A DNA stretch of 21,244 nucleotides from Wenzhouxiangella sp. GTDB lineage: Bacteria; Pseudomonadota; Gammaproteobacteria; Xanthomonadales; Wenzhouxiangellaceae. Below, piece after piece: positions 1 to 7,932 of this stretch. Location: the NCBI GenBank assembly GCA_007116585.1, contig SKIE01000019.1:1-21244 (forward strand). The letters run 5' to 3'. The position numbers were made by a program, and so were the translations under genes. Below the pieces are notes generated by a model, which saw only the letters and a list, made by a program, of their open reading frames with translations, did not search any database and had not been told where the DNA came from. The first letter of the stretch is position 1. Every line of letters begins with the position of its first letter.

Positions 1-1334
1 CGGAAGTTGCCGATCAGGTCGTCGGCCTCGATGGCCACGTCCGAGTAATCGCGCCAGCGGTCCGGGTAGCCGATCTTGGGCAGGAAGGATTCGAGCTTGG
101 CCAGGGCTTCGATGCGGGTTTCCCCGTCCATCCATTCCAGCGTCTCGAGGCGTTCGCGAAAGGCCCGACGCAGGTATTCGACCAGTTCGAGCATTTGCTC
201 GCGGTAGGCCGGCGGAAAGTGGCGCTGGACGTAGACTTGTCCGACCAGTTCGCCAAGCCGTCCGGAAACCACGTTGATCGCGCGTCGGTCGCGCGGGCGC
301 TGCTCCTCGACACCGCCCAGGCGGCGCTGAAACAGCTCGAAGCGGGCGTCAGCGAACTCGACCGGCAGGCTGGCGGCGTGGTTGTTGATCCAGTGAAACG
401 CGTGGTAATTGGACCAGGTTTCGACCGGTGTGTCGGCAAACAGGCCGGCGCTGGCCTGGACTGCCGTGTTGGTATTGACGACCAGTTCTTCGATTACCTC
501 CAGACCGCGCTCGGCAAGAAACTCTGCCCACGCGAACCCCGGAGCGAAGTCGTCCAGGTCGGCCCGGTCCATCAGATCGTAATTGGCCTGGCGGTCGCGC
601 TGCTGCACCCGGCTCCAGTGAATCTCGGCCAGTTCGGTTTCCAGCGCCAGGATGGCCTCGGCCCGTTCGCGCCCTTGATCGATTCCGGCCCGCTCGAAGG
701 TGGCAGTGATGTAATCCAGGTAGGCCTCTCGGTGTTCCGGGAAGGGCGCGTCCTCGCGGCTGTAGTAGTCGCGATTGGGCAGGCCCAGGCCGCTCTGGCC
801 GATGCTGGTGATGTAGCGGGTCGGGTCACCGGCGTTCTGGCCGACGCCGACCCGGACAATGCTGTTGGTGCCCGGTCGGGCCATCCAGCGAGCTACGTCG
901 GCATGGCTTTCCAGGGCCAGCAGTTGATCGAGTTCAACGCGGATCGGGTCCAGGCCCAACTCCTCGATGCGTTCGGCGTTCATGTAGCTGGCGTATAGCG
1001 CCCCGATTTGCTGCATTGGCGTGCCGGCCTCGGCGTTGTTGGTCTCGAGCGCATCGGTAATGATGGCCTCGACATTGTCTTCGGCTTCCAGGGCCAGCTC
1101 ACCGAAGGCGCCGAAGCGCGAAAAACCGGCCGGCATCTTGGCCTGGTCAATCCAGCCCTCGTTGACGAATACAAAGAAATCATCGCCGGGCTGGACCTTT
1201 TCGCTCAGATGTGACCTTTCCAGTCCCCACGGGCCCAGGCGCGGCGCGTCCGCGTGGGCAACACAGCTGAAAACAAGGCTAAAGAGCAGGCCGGCAAGGA
1301 TTGGTCGATTGGTTCTCAGGTTCATTTTATTCAT
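1..1334 (-). CDS. M13-family zinc metallopeptidase (PepO/neprilysin-like), N-terminal part, truncated by the window edge
   Basis: About 444 codons are open on the minus strand from an ATG at 1334 to the left edge; a second in-frame ATG lies at 1325. The protein begins with a basic N-terminus, a hydrophobic stretch (about residues 11-25) and an AHA|DA-type signal peptidase I site near residue 28, so export to the periplasm is expected. The motif PGDDFFVFVNEGWI (about 49-62) and LGLPNRDYY (183-191) are characteristic of the M13 N-terminal domain. The catalytic HExxH and ExxxD zinc motifs of this family lie in the C-terminal third, which is outside the window, so activity cannot be judged. Family members cleave oligopeptides. 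The gene follows the hybrid kinase gene by 66 bp on the same strand and could be co-transcribed with it. No good Shine-Dalgarno sequence is visible before either ATG. Confidence 0.9.
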   Translation of the reverse strand, partial: MNKMNLRTNRPILAGLLFSLVFSCVAHADAPRLGPWGLERSHLSEKVQPGDDFFVFVNEGWIDQAKMPAGFSRFGAFGELALEAEDNVEAIITDALETNNAEAGTPMQQIGALYASYMNAERIEELGLDPIRVELDQLLALESHADVARWMARPGTNSIVRVGVGQNAGDPTRYITSIGQSGLGLPNRDYYSREDAPFPEHREAYLDYITATFERAGIDQGRERAEAILALETELAEIHWSRVQQRDRQANYDLMDRADLDDFAPGFAWAEFLAERGLEVIEELVVNTNTAVQASAGLFADTPVETWSNYHAFHWINNHAASLPVEFADARFELFQRRLGGVEEQRPRDRRAINVVSGRLGELVGQVYVQRHFPPAYREQMLELVEYLRRAFRERLETLEWMDGETRIEALAKLESFLPKIGYPDRWRDYSDVAIEADDLIGNF

Positions 1335-1400
1335 GGCTTTGAAGGTATTCTTAGTGGTTGATTCCGCTACCGGGGATTTTCGCTGCTCCGTTCAGCGTTC

Positions 1401-4055
1401 CTACCCCGGCCGGGGTTGGGTGGGCAGGTAGCGTGCGATCTCCCGCACCAGCAGCTTGCCCGGTACCTGCGACTTCTGGATGATCCTGGCGACGCTGCCG
1501 TTGAGTCGGGCGCGGTCTTCGGCGGTCAGGTCCTTGGCGGTGACCACGATGATCCTCGCTTCGGATTCCGGAAACTCCCTGCGCAGGGTCGCCAGAAATT
1601 CGAATCCATCCACCTCCGGCATCATCAGATCGAGAATGATCAGCGCCGGCAGGTGCAGGCGATAAGCCTCCAGGCCTTCGCGGCCGTTGACCGCACGATG
1701 GACGTTCCAGCCTCCGCGTTCAAGCCAACCGGACACCATGTCGCGGGCATTCTCATCGTCGTCGACTACCAGCGCTTCGGAGTTTTCAGGTGCCTTGAAG
1801 CGGTTGACGACCGACATCAGCAGCTTGCGATCAATCGGCTTGACCAGGTAGTCGGCCGCACCCAGGGCGAAGCCTTTTTGCTGCTCGTCGACGAACGTCA
1901 CCATGACCACCGGAATGGTTTTGAGCTCAGGGTCATCCTTGAGCTGGCACAGCACCGACCAGCCATCCATGTTGGGCATCAGCGCATCGAGCGTGATCAC
2001 ATCGGGCATCATCTCCCGGGCCAGTTCCAGCCCGCGCGCGCCGGACTCAGCCGTTTTGACCTCCAGCCCCTCACTGCTGAGCAGACGCTGGATCAGATCG
2101 CGGGTGGCAGGGTCATCGTCTATGACCAGCACGCGAGCGGCCGACTGCAGGCCATCAGGGCTGGTCACGGAAATCGAAGCGCTCCTCTGCCCGGGTTCCT
2201 CCACCGGTACGGCTGGAATCAGGACGGTGAAAGTCGATCCTTTGCCCGGTTCGGATTCGGCTCCAATGCTGCCGCCCATGAGTTCGCAGAAGCGTCTGGT
2301 GATGGCCAGTCCGAGCCCGGTGCCGCCGTAATTCCGGGTGGTCGAGGCGTCGGCCTGCGTGAACGGATCGAATACCTGTTCCAGTTGCGCGTCGGTCATG
2401 CCAATGCCGCTATCGGTCACCTTGATCTCGAGCCAGGAGCGGCCTTCGTCTTCAAATTGGCGCAGTCCCAGTTGCACGGTACCGCGCTTCGTGAACTTGG
2501 TGGCATTGCTGAGCAGGTTGAGTGCCACCTGACGCAGCTTCGTGATATCCGCCTTCATAGGCTGAGTGATGTTTTCTTGAACAACGAGCAACTGGTTGCC
2601 GTTGGCCTCGATCATTGGCTCGACGGTACCCTTGAGTTCGCTGACAAACTGATCAATGTCGATGGGTTCCAGAAATAACTCGACCTTGTCGGCCTCGATC
2701 TTGGACAGGTCGAGCACGTCGTTGATCAGGCTTAACAGATGTTTGCCGGCGCTCTGGATGCGCGTGAGGTCGGACACGAAATCCTCCAGGCCCTGATCTG
2801 CGGCCTCTTCCAGCAGCATCTCGCTGTATCCGATAACAGCATTCATCGGCGTGCGAAGTTCATGGCTCATATTGGCGAGGAACTGGCTCTTGGCCTGGTT
2901 GGCGACATTGGCCGCCTGCTGGGCCGCGGCAACCTCTTCGAACAGCAGGGCATTGCGCAGGGCAATGGCGATGAACTCGACATGGCGGGCAATCGTGGCC
3001 AAGTCGTCCTGGTCGAAGGTTACCGCTTTGCGCGTGTTGGAAAAGGCCAGGACCCCGCTGACCCGGTTGTCGATCGTCAACGGAAAGTTCATCAGCGAGC
3101 GCACCGGCAGTTCGTCGTAGATCCTGGCGTCTGACGGAGACATCAGCGGCCGCGCTTCGCTGATCTTGGAGGACGCAAACCAGCGATTATTGATCAGGGT
3201 GTGGACAAAAACGCTGTCTTTTTCAGTCAGCGGAATCCGCATGTCGGCCAGGTTTTCAGCCATCTGTTCGGCACCGGTGCCCGCGAAGCGCTTGAGCACC
3301 AGGGCCTGGTTGTCGTTGTCAACCAGCAGGATGCTTTCCTGGTCGAACTCAACGATATCGGACAGGCTTTCCATGATCGCTGTCATGACTCGATCCAGGT
3401 CCAGGGTCGAGTTCACCAGTTGCGCCACTTTGTTCAGGTTTTCCATCTGCGCGGTCTGTGCCATCACGCGCTGATTTTTTGCTTCGAGTGATTTGCGCGC
3501 TTTGATCAGGCCGCGACCAAGCTGGTTGACTTGCCAGGCCACGTAGAAGACCAGGCACAGGATCGTTACGCCCGCGATGATCAGCGGTGGGCCGGTATTG
3601 TGCGCATCGAAAGCGGGTTCGACGATCAACAGGCCAAGCGCGAGCGTCAGCAACTGGAATGCCAGCACGGCCAGGGCGGTTCGGACACCTGCCATCAGCA
3701 GCGCCACGGTAACCACCACGGAGGCCAGGATCAGGCTGGGCAGAGCCGGGTACTGCATCAGCATGATGAAAACGCTGATGGTCAGTGCGTCGATGAAAAA
3801 AGTGGCGTACCCGACTTCCCGTGAACGTCGGGTCCGGCGCGCGATCAAAAACATCAGGTGGGGATAGGCCAGGCCCCAGAGAACCACCGCCGTGGCGATG
3901 AGGAGGTTCTCGCTCCCGATCACCGCCAGCACTACGGCCGCCGCCATGCCCCCGATCAGGATACGGCCCGGATAGGTCGTTCTGGACAGCGGGTGAATTT
4001 TGCCCTGGCGCCGTTCCGGGCGTTTGGCTTGCGGCTGTTGCGCCCCGTTCGTCAT
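1401..4055 (-). CDS. Membrane hybrid histidine kinase, MASE2-GAF-HisKA-HATPase-REC-REC
   Basis: This is an 884-residue sensor kinase. Residues about 28-175 form several membrane segments with the MASE2 hallmarks (W60..YPHL at 74-77, IARR, then LPS at 105-107). A coiled linker leads to a GAF domain (about 205-375). The HisKA H-box MSHELRTP has phosphoacceptor His398. The HATPase domain shows the N-box (NLLSNATKFT, 513-522), DSGIG (548-552) and GGTGLGLAI (577-585), so kinase activity is expected. Two receivers follow, with phosphoacceptors Asp690 (Thr720, Lys739) and Asp809 (Thr839, Lys861). No HPt or DNA-binding domain is attached, so a separate phosphotransfer or output partner is needed. It is divergent from the DevBCA-type operon, which is the obvious candidate target. 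MASE2 is best known from diguanylate and adenylate cyclases such as E. coli DgcC, so its use on a kinase is less usual. Domain calls are firm; the stimulus is unknown. Confidence 0.95.
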   Translation of the reverse strand: MTNGAQQPQAKRPERRQGKIHPLSRTTYPGRILIGGMAAAVVLAVIGSENLLIATAVVLWGLAYPHLMFLIARRTRRSREVGYATFFIDALTISVFIMLMQYPALPSLILASVVVTVALLMAGVRTALAVLAFQLLTLALGLLIVEPAFDAHNTGPPLIIAGVTILCLVFYVAWQVNQLGRGLIKARKSLEAKNQRVMAQTAQMENLNKVAQLVNSTLDLDRVMTAIMESLSDIVEFDQESILLVDNDNQALVLKRFAGTGAEQMAENLADMRIPLTEKDSVFVHTLINNRWFASSKISEARPLMSPSDARIYDELPVRSLMNFPLTIDNRVSGVLAFSNTRKAVTFDQDDLATIARHVEFIAIALRNALLFEEVAAAQQAANVANQAKSQFLANMSHELRTPMNAVIGYSEMLLEEAADQGLEDFVSDLTRIQSAGKHLLSLINDVLDLSKIEADKVELFLEPIDIDQFVSELKGTVEPMIEANGNQLLVVQENITQPMKADITKLRQVALNLLSNATKFTKRGTVQLGLRQFEDEGRSWLEIKVTDSGIGMTDAQLEQVFDPFTQADASTTRNYGGTGLGLAITRRFCELMGGSIGAESEPGKGSTFTVLIPAVPVEEPGQRSASISVTSPDGLQSAARVLVIDDDPATRDLIQRLLSSEGLEVKTAESGARGLELAREMMPDVITLDALMPNMDGWSVLCQLKDDPELKTIPVVMVTFVDEQQKGFALGAADYLVKPIDRKLLMSVVNRFKAPENSEALVVDDDENARDMVSGWLERGGWNVHRAVNGREGLEAYRLHLPALIILDLMMPEVDGFEFLATLRREFPESEARIIVVTAKDLTAEDRARLNGSVARIIQKSQVPGKLLVREIARYLPTQPRPG

Positions 4056-4232
4056 GGGCAGGCGGCGCTCAGGCCACCCGTATCAAGCAAGAACGTGCGG
4101 CAGCGAAAGGAAAGGCGTCTTGAGGAATTTTTCAACGTTTCACCCCTCGGCGAAAGAGGATGGATCATCCTAACTGTGACTGGACTTCGGGTGAATCGGC
4201 GAATCACGGCAATTTAGCACAGCCTTTCGAGT
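4056..4232. promoter_or_regulatory. Divergent intergenic region between the hybrid kinase and the DevBCA-type operon
   Basis: This is a 177 bp gap between divergent starts, and it must hold the promoters for both directions unless the adaptor gene starts further downstream, in which case the non-coding stretch extends to about 4424. It is somewhat more AT-rich than the genes around it. I see no convincing sigma-70 hexamer pair. A weak dyad (GTGAATC-GGC-GAATCAC, 4191-4207, one mismatch between arms) is the only symmetric element I noticed. Confidence 0.4.
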
Positions 4233-5417
4233 ATGGGCAACAAGCGCCTTGGAATATGCCTTACTTCTGGTTCATGCCAGGGGCGCTGCTGGTATCTCGG
4301 CTGCTGGTATCTCGGAAGGAAACCGGATATATTGGCCGGCAGCACTTTGAGGGGTCCGGCCAATTGCTACCGGCTGGAACAGTCTGTCATTCTTCATGGC
4401 AATCACCTGACCGGGGCCAAGACTCTGAAATCTTCAAAATCAATTGGACTACTGACCGCCCTGGGCCGGGCTGCCCGCTTTGCCCCACTGGCAGCTGCGC
4501 TGGTGATGACACCGGCGATCTCCGAGCAACCTCCCGAGCGTTTTACATCGCAGGCGGGTGCCGAGGCCGGGTTGCGCGTGGCTGCGCTGGGCCGTATTGA
4601 ACCAATGGATGGCATCATCCGTCTGGGCGCGCCGGCGCCGCTGGCATCCACCACCGGTCTTCTGATTCGAGAATTGTTCGTCGAAGAGGGCGACGATGTC
4701 GTGGTCGGGCAGGAGTTGGCGATTACCGATATGGCCGACGTTCTTGCAGCGGTTGCTGAAGAGGCGCAAGCCAACGTGGAACTGGCGCGCCGGCAAGCCC
4801 GCGCAGCCGCCAGCCAGGCCCGCGAGCGCTGCGTGCTGGCCGAAGTACGTGAACGCGAAGCCGCGCGCAGGGAAGAACTGCTCGAGCGCTCCGTGGTCAC
4901 CACCGAGGAATCCGATCGTGCCAGGGCTGATGCCAGTCTGGCCACGGCAACCTGCCGGTCGGCGCAAGATCAGACGGCCGCCATGGAGGCCGCCATTGCG
5001 GTCGCCGAGGCCGTACATCGGCGCGCGGAGGCGGAGTATCAGCGCACGCGTATCGTCTCGCCGATGGATGCGCGAGTGCTCGAGATCCTGGCCCGACCCG
5101 GTGAGTTGGTCAGTATGCGCGGGGCGTTCGAGCTCGCCCGGGTAGATCAGATGCAAGCCATCGCCGAAGTGTACGAAGCCGACCTGCCGCGGGTGGCGGT
5201 TGGTCAGCGTGCCGAGATTACCTCCCCTGTGCTCGGTCAGACCCTGACCGGGCAGGTCCGCCGGATTCGCCAGCGCGTGCGCAAGCAGGACGAAACCGCA
5301 AGCGACCCGGCCGCGCGCAAGGATGCGCGCATCATCGAGGTCGAGATTCTGCTTGATCAGCCGGAGCACGTTGCAGGCCTTACCAACCTGCAGGTAACCG
5401 TACTGATCAGCCCGTGA
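4233..5417 (+). CDS. DevB-type periplasmic adaptor (HlyD/membrane fusion protein) of an ABC exporter
   Basis: The 394-codon ORF is a periplasmic adaptor that would bridge the inner-membrane ABC transporter to an outer-membrane channel. Residue numbers count from the ATG at 4233. The DevB-like ALGRIEP segment (118-124) is followed by IRLGAP. Lipoyl half-motifs lie at about 140-170 and 270-305, an Ala/Arg/Glu-rich coiled-coil hairpin at about 170-270, and a beta-barrel region with KDARIIEVEI (363-372), typical of this subfamily, at 305-392. The first 64 codons look non-coding: they are Cys/Trp-rich and contain a 15-bp tandem repeat. The real N-terminus is probably the signal-peptide-like stretch beginning near residue 65 (KSSKSIGLLTALG, then APLAAALV). 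No ATG precedes that stretch closely, so a TTG at 4332 or CTG at 4425 is possible. The permease gene follows after 16 bp. Confidence 0.88.
   Translation: MGNKRLGICLTSGSCQGRCWYLGCWYLGRKPDILAGSTLRGPANCYRLEQSVILHGNHLTGAKTLKSSKSIGLLTALGRAARFAPLAAALVMTPAISEQPPERFTSQAGAEAGLRVAALGRIEPMDGIIRLGAPAPLASTTGLLIRELFVEEGDDVVVGQELAITDMADVLAAVAEEAQANVELARRQARAAASQARERCVLAEVREREAARREELLERSVVTTEESDRARADASLATATCRSAQDQTAAMEAAIAVAEAVHRRAEAEYQRTRIVSPMDARVLEILARPGELVSMRGAFELARVDQMQAIAEVYEADLPRVAVGQRAEITSPVLGQTLTGQVRRIRQRVRKQDETASDPAARKDARIIEVEILLDQPEHVAGLTNLQVTVLISP
4286..4315 (+). repeat. Perfect tandem duplication of a 15-bp unit
   Basis: The unit CTGCTGGTATCTCGG occurs twice back to back (4286-4300 and 4301-4315). 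It lies in the upstream part of the adaptor ORF, before the likely signal peptide, so it may sit in the 5' untranslated leader. If translated it would repeat C/W-Y-L-G residues, which resemble no export signal. A recent slippage duplication or a tandem regulator site are both possible; one copy pair alone does not decide this. Confidence 0.6.
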
Positions 5418-5433
5418 TGGCGCAGGCGACCTG

Positions 5434-6582
5434 ATGCGCGCTCCGCTCGGATGGCTTCAGCTCAAGCACCGGCCGCTTCGCTTGCTGGTGGCGGTAGCCG
5501 GCATTGCCTTTGCCGTTCTGCTGATCATGATGCAGCTCGGGTTTCGAACCGCCTTGTTCGAAAGCTCTGTCCGGCTGCACCAGCAGCTCAATTACGACAT
5601 CGCGCTGTTCTCGGTCGACAGTGTCTTCATTGTCCGACCGCAGGAATTTTCCATCTATCGGCTATATCAGGCGCTGGGCGACCCGGAAGTCGCCGAAGTG
5701 ATGCCGGTCTATCTGTTCCCGGGGGTGTGGAAAAACCCCTGGAACAACGACCGGCGCAGTCTGTCCGTGCTGGGGTTTGATCCGCAGCACGACATTCTCA
5801 GCGCGCCCGGGTTTGCCGAGGTCAGGCCATTGCTGTCACGCCAGAATGTGGTGGCCTTCGACCAGGCCTCGCGACCGGAATTTGGTCCGGTAGGTACCTT
5901 CCTGCAGATGGGAGGTACGCTGACAACCGAAATCAATGATCGCGATATGGAAGTCGTCGGCCTGATCGAGCTGGGTACTTCATTTGGCATCGATGGTACG
6001 GTCGTGGCCAGCGATGACAACTGGCTGCGCCTGTTTCCTGACCGGTCGCGCAACCGCATCCAGCTCGGCCTGGTCCAGCTGACAGAAGGCGCCGATCCGG
6101 AAGTCGTTCGTCAGCGTCTCGCCCAACGCCTGCCCGAGGACGTGCTGGTGATGACCCGGGCCGGCTTTGTTGAGCGTGAGCAACGGTACTGGAACTCGGC
6201 CACCCCGATTGGCTACGTCTTCGCTTTCGGCGCCATCATGGGTTTGATTGTCGGCGGCATCATTGTCTACCAGATCCTGTTTGCCGACGTTTCGGAGCAT
6301 TTGAACGAATACGGCATGCTGCGCGCCATCGGCTACCGCAACGGCTTCGTCTCGGGCATCGTGCTGCAGCAGGCCGCCATCCTGGCCGTGCTCGGGTATT
6401 TGCCCGGGTTGGTGCTGGTCTCGTGGTTATACGGGCTGGCAGCCGACGCCACCCAGCTGCCGCTGTACATCACCTGGGAACGCGCCCTGACCGTTTTCTG
6501 TACCACCCTCATCATGTGTGCTCTCTCCGGCCTGCTGGCCATGCGCAAGGTTCGTAAACTCGATCCTGCCGAGGTTTTCTGA
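5434..6582 (+). CDS. DevC-type ABC exporter permease (FtsX-like)
   Basis: This is a 382-residue inner-membrane permease with the MacB/FtsX-like layout. There is one membrane helix at about 17-38, a large periplasmic domain (about 40-255), then three helices at about 258-285, 305-335 and 350-370. The N-terminal segment (PLGWLQL, then RLLVAVAGIAFAVLLIMMQLG) and the early periplasmic motif FPGVWKNPW (95-103) are typical of DevC proteins, which work with DevB and DevA. In cyanobacteria DevBCA exports heterocyst glycolipids through a TolC-like channel; the substrate here is unknown and no TolC gene is in the window. The gene lies 16 bp after the adaptor and 2 bp before the ATPase, so the three are surely co-transcribed. 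Full length, no visible damage. Confidence 0.93.
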   Translation: MRAPLGWLQLKHRPLRLLVAVAGIAFAVLLIMMQLGFRTALFESSVRLHQQLNYDIALFSVDSVFIVRPQEFSIYRLYQALGDPEVAEVMPVYLFPGVWKNPWNNDRRSLSVLGFDPQHDILSAPGFAEVRPLLSRQNVVAFDQASRPEFGPVGTFLQMGGTLTTEINDRDMEVVGLIELGTSFGIDGTVVASDDNWLRLFPDRSRNRIQLGLVQLTEGADPEVVRQRLAQRLPEDVLVMTRAGFVEREQRYWNSATPIGYVFAFGAIMGLIVGGIIVYQILFADVSEHLNEYGMLRAIGYRNGFVSGIVLQQAAILAVLGYLPGLVLVSWLYGLAADATQLPLYITWERALTVFCTTLIMCALSGLLAMRKVRKLDPAEVF

Positions 6583-6584
6583 CC

Positions 6585-7925
6585 ATGTACGACGGTGATT
6601 CGATCGAGGTGGCGGGCCTGAACCACCATTTTGGCAAGGGTGCCTTGCGCAAGCAGATCCTGTTCGACATTACCACCACCATACCGGCCGGCCAGATTGT
6701 CATCGTGACCGGCCCGTCAGGTTCCGGCAAAACCACCTTGCTGACCCTGATCGGGGCGCTGCGCTCGACCCAGGAAGGGAGTGTGCGGGTGCTGGGCCAG
6801 GAGCTCTGCCAGGCCAGATCCGGACTGCTTGAGTTCGTTCGACGCCAGATCGGGTTCATCTTCCAGCAGCACAACCTGGTGGCATCACTGAGCGCGTTGC
6901 AAAACGTCGAGCTGGGGCTGCGGGTCAGCGGCAAGCTGCGCGGTGCGCGGGCGCGCCAGGCGGCCAGCGACATGCTTGCCGCCGTTGGTCTGGCCGAGCG
7001 CATGGGGCACAAGCCCGAACAGATGTCGGGTGGCCAGCGCCAGCGCGTGGCGATTGCCCGCGCCCTGGTTTCCGAGCCTTCCATCGTGTTGGCCGATGAG
7101 CCGACGGCTTCACTGGACAAGGCCAGCGGTCGCGAGGTGGTCGACCGAATGAAGAACCTGGCGCGCGAGCATGGCACCACCATTTTGCTGGTCACCCACG
7201 ATAATCGCATTCTTGATATCGCCGATCGCATTGTTCATCTCGAAGATGGCCGGCTGTCGACCTACACCGACTCGGTGATCGCCGATAACCGGCGCATGAT
7301 GCAAACCCTGGCCGACCAGCGCCGCAAGCAGCCGGTGATCGAGATGGTGGCCGAGCTCGATGACCAGGCCTTCGGGGAATTGCTGACCGAAATCAGCGAA
7401 GAATCGCGCCAGTTCCTCGAAGCGACCGCGCTGGCCAACGATCTTGCCTTTCGCAGCATGCTCGAGCAAGGTCTGTTTGCCTTCACCGCGCGCCTGGCCA
7501 CAGTCATGCAGGCCGAGCGTGCCTCGCTGTTCCTGGCCGATGCCGAGCGCCGGTCACTGGTTCTCAAGGTGGCCGAAGACCTGCCCGAGCACGGCGAGGT
7601 TCGGATCGATATCGGCAGCGGTATCGCCGGGTCCGCGGCCCAGACCGGGAACCCGATCCGGGTCGATGATGCCTATGCCGATCCGCGCTTCAATCCCGAG
7701 GTCGACCGCAAATCCGGATTCAGGACCCGCAACATCCTGGCCCTGCCGATCAAGAACCAGGCCGGCGAAGTGTTTGCCGTCGCGCAACTGCTCAATCGCG
7801 CCGACGGATCGCCCTTCAATGCCAAGGACGAAGACCGTTTTACCGAGTTTGTCGCTCCCCTTGGCGTCATTCTTGAAACCCTTCAGAGCATGAGCCGCCC
7901 GGGACAAAACCAGCCAAAGAAGTGA
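6585..7925 (+). CDS. DevA-type ABC exporter ATPase fused to a C-terminal GAF domain
   Basis: The 446-residue protein has a complete ABC ATPase at residues 1-230: Walker A GPSGSGKT (43-50), Q-loop Gln94, signature MSGGQ (147-151), Walker B IVLADEP (167-173) and H-loop His205. The opening VAGLNHHFGKG followed by Q24-ILFDI is typical of DevA. DevA proteins usually end near 230 residues. Here a helical linker (about 235-285) leads to a GAF domain (about 290-435). It contains RTRNILALPI (380-389) and N404-R405 ... F411-x3-D415-E416, close to the NKFDE signature of cyclic-nucleotide-binding GAF domains of phosphodiesterases and cyanobacterial cyclases. The fusion suggests that a small ligand gates ATP hydrolysis, which is inference. 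An SD-like GAGGT precedes the start inside the permease gene; the patatin gene follows after 7 bp. Confidence 0.94.
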   Translation: MYDGDSIEVAGLNHHFGKGALRKQILFDITTTIPAGQIVIVTGPSGSGKTTLLTLIGALRSTQEGSVRVLGQELCQARSGLLEFVRRQIGFIFQQHNLVASLSALQNVELGLRVSGKLRGARARQAASDMLAAVGLAERMGHKPEQMSGGQRQRVAIARALVSEPSIVLADEPTASLDKASGREVVDRMKNLAREHGTTILLVTHDNRILDIADRIVHLEDGRLSTYTDSVIADNRRMMQTLADQRRKQPVIEMVAELDDQAFGELLTEISEESRQFLEATALANDLAFRSMLEQGLFAFTARLATVMQAERASLFLADAERRSLVLKVAEDLPEHGEVRIDIGSGIAGSAAQTGNPIRVDDAYADPRFNPEVDRKSGFRTRNILALPIKNQAGEVFAVAQLLNRADGSPFNAKDEDRFTEFVAPLGVILETLQSMSRPGQNQPKK

Positions 7926-7932
7926 GGTCACC

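Noticed and set aside
195..998. Long plus-strand open frame opposite the M13 peptidase
   Set aside because: The minus strand encodes a continuous protein with signal peptide and M13 motifs across the same bases; the plus frame shows no recognisable domain.
1403..1416. GC-rich palindrome ACCCCGGCCGGGGT as a terminator of the kinase gene
   Set aside because: It overlaps the last codons and stop, has no loop and no following T-run, and is likely chance in GC-rich coding DNA.
4191..4207. Dyad GTGAATC-GGC-GAATCAC as an operator of the divergent promoter
   Set aside because: One arm mismatch and short length; it can equally be read as a direct GAATC repeat, so it is not listed as a feature.
4160..4600. 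146-codon plus-strand frame before the adaptor gene
   Set aside because: It overlaps the adaptor's likely signal peptide in another frame and resembles nothing known.
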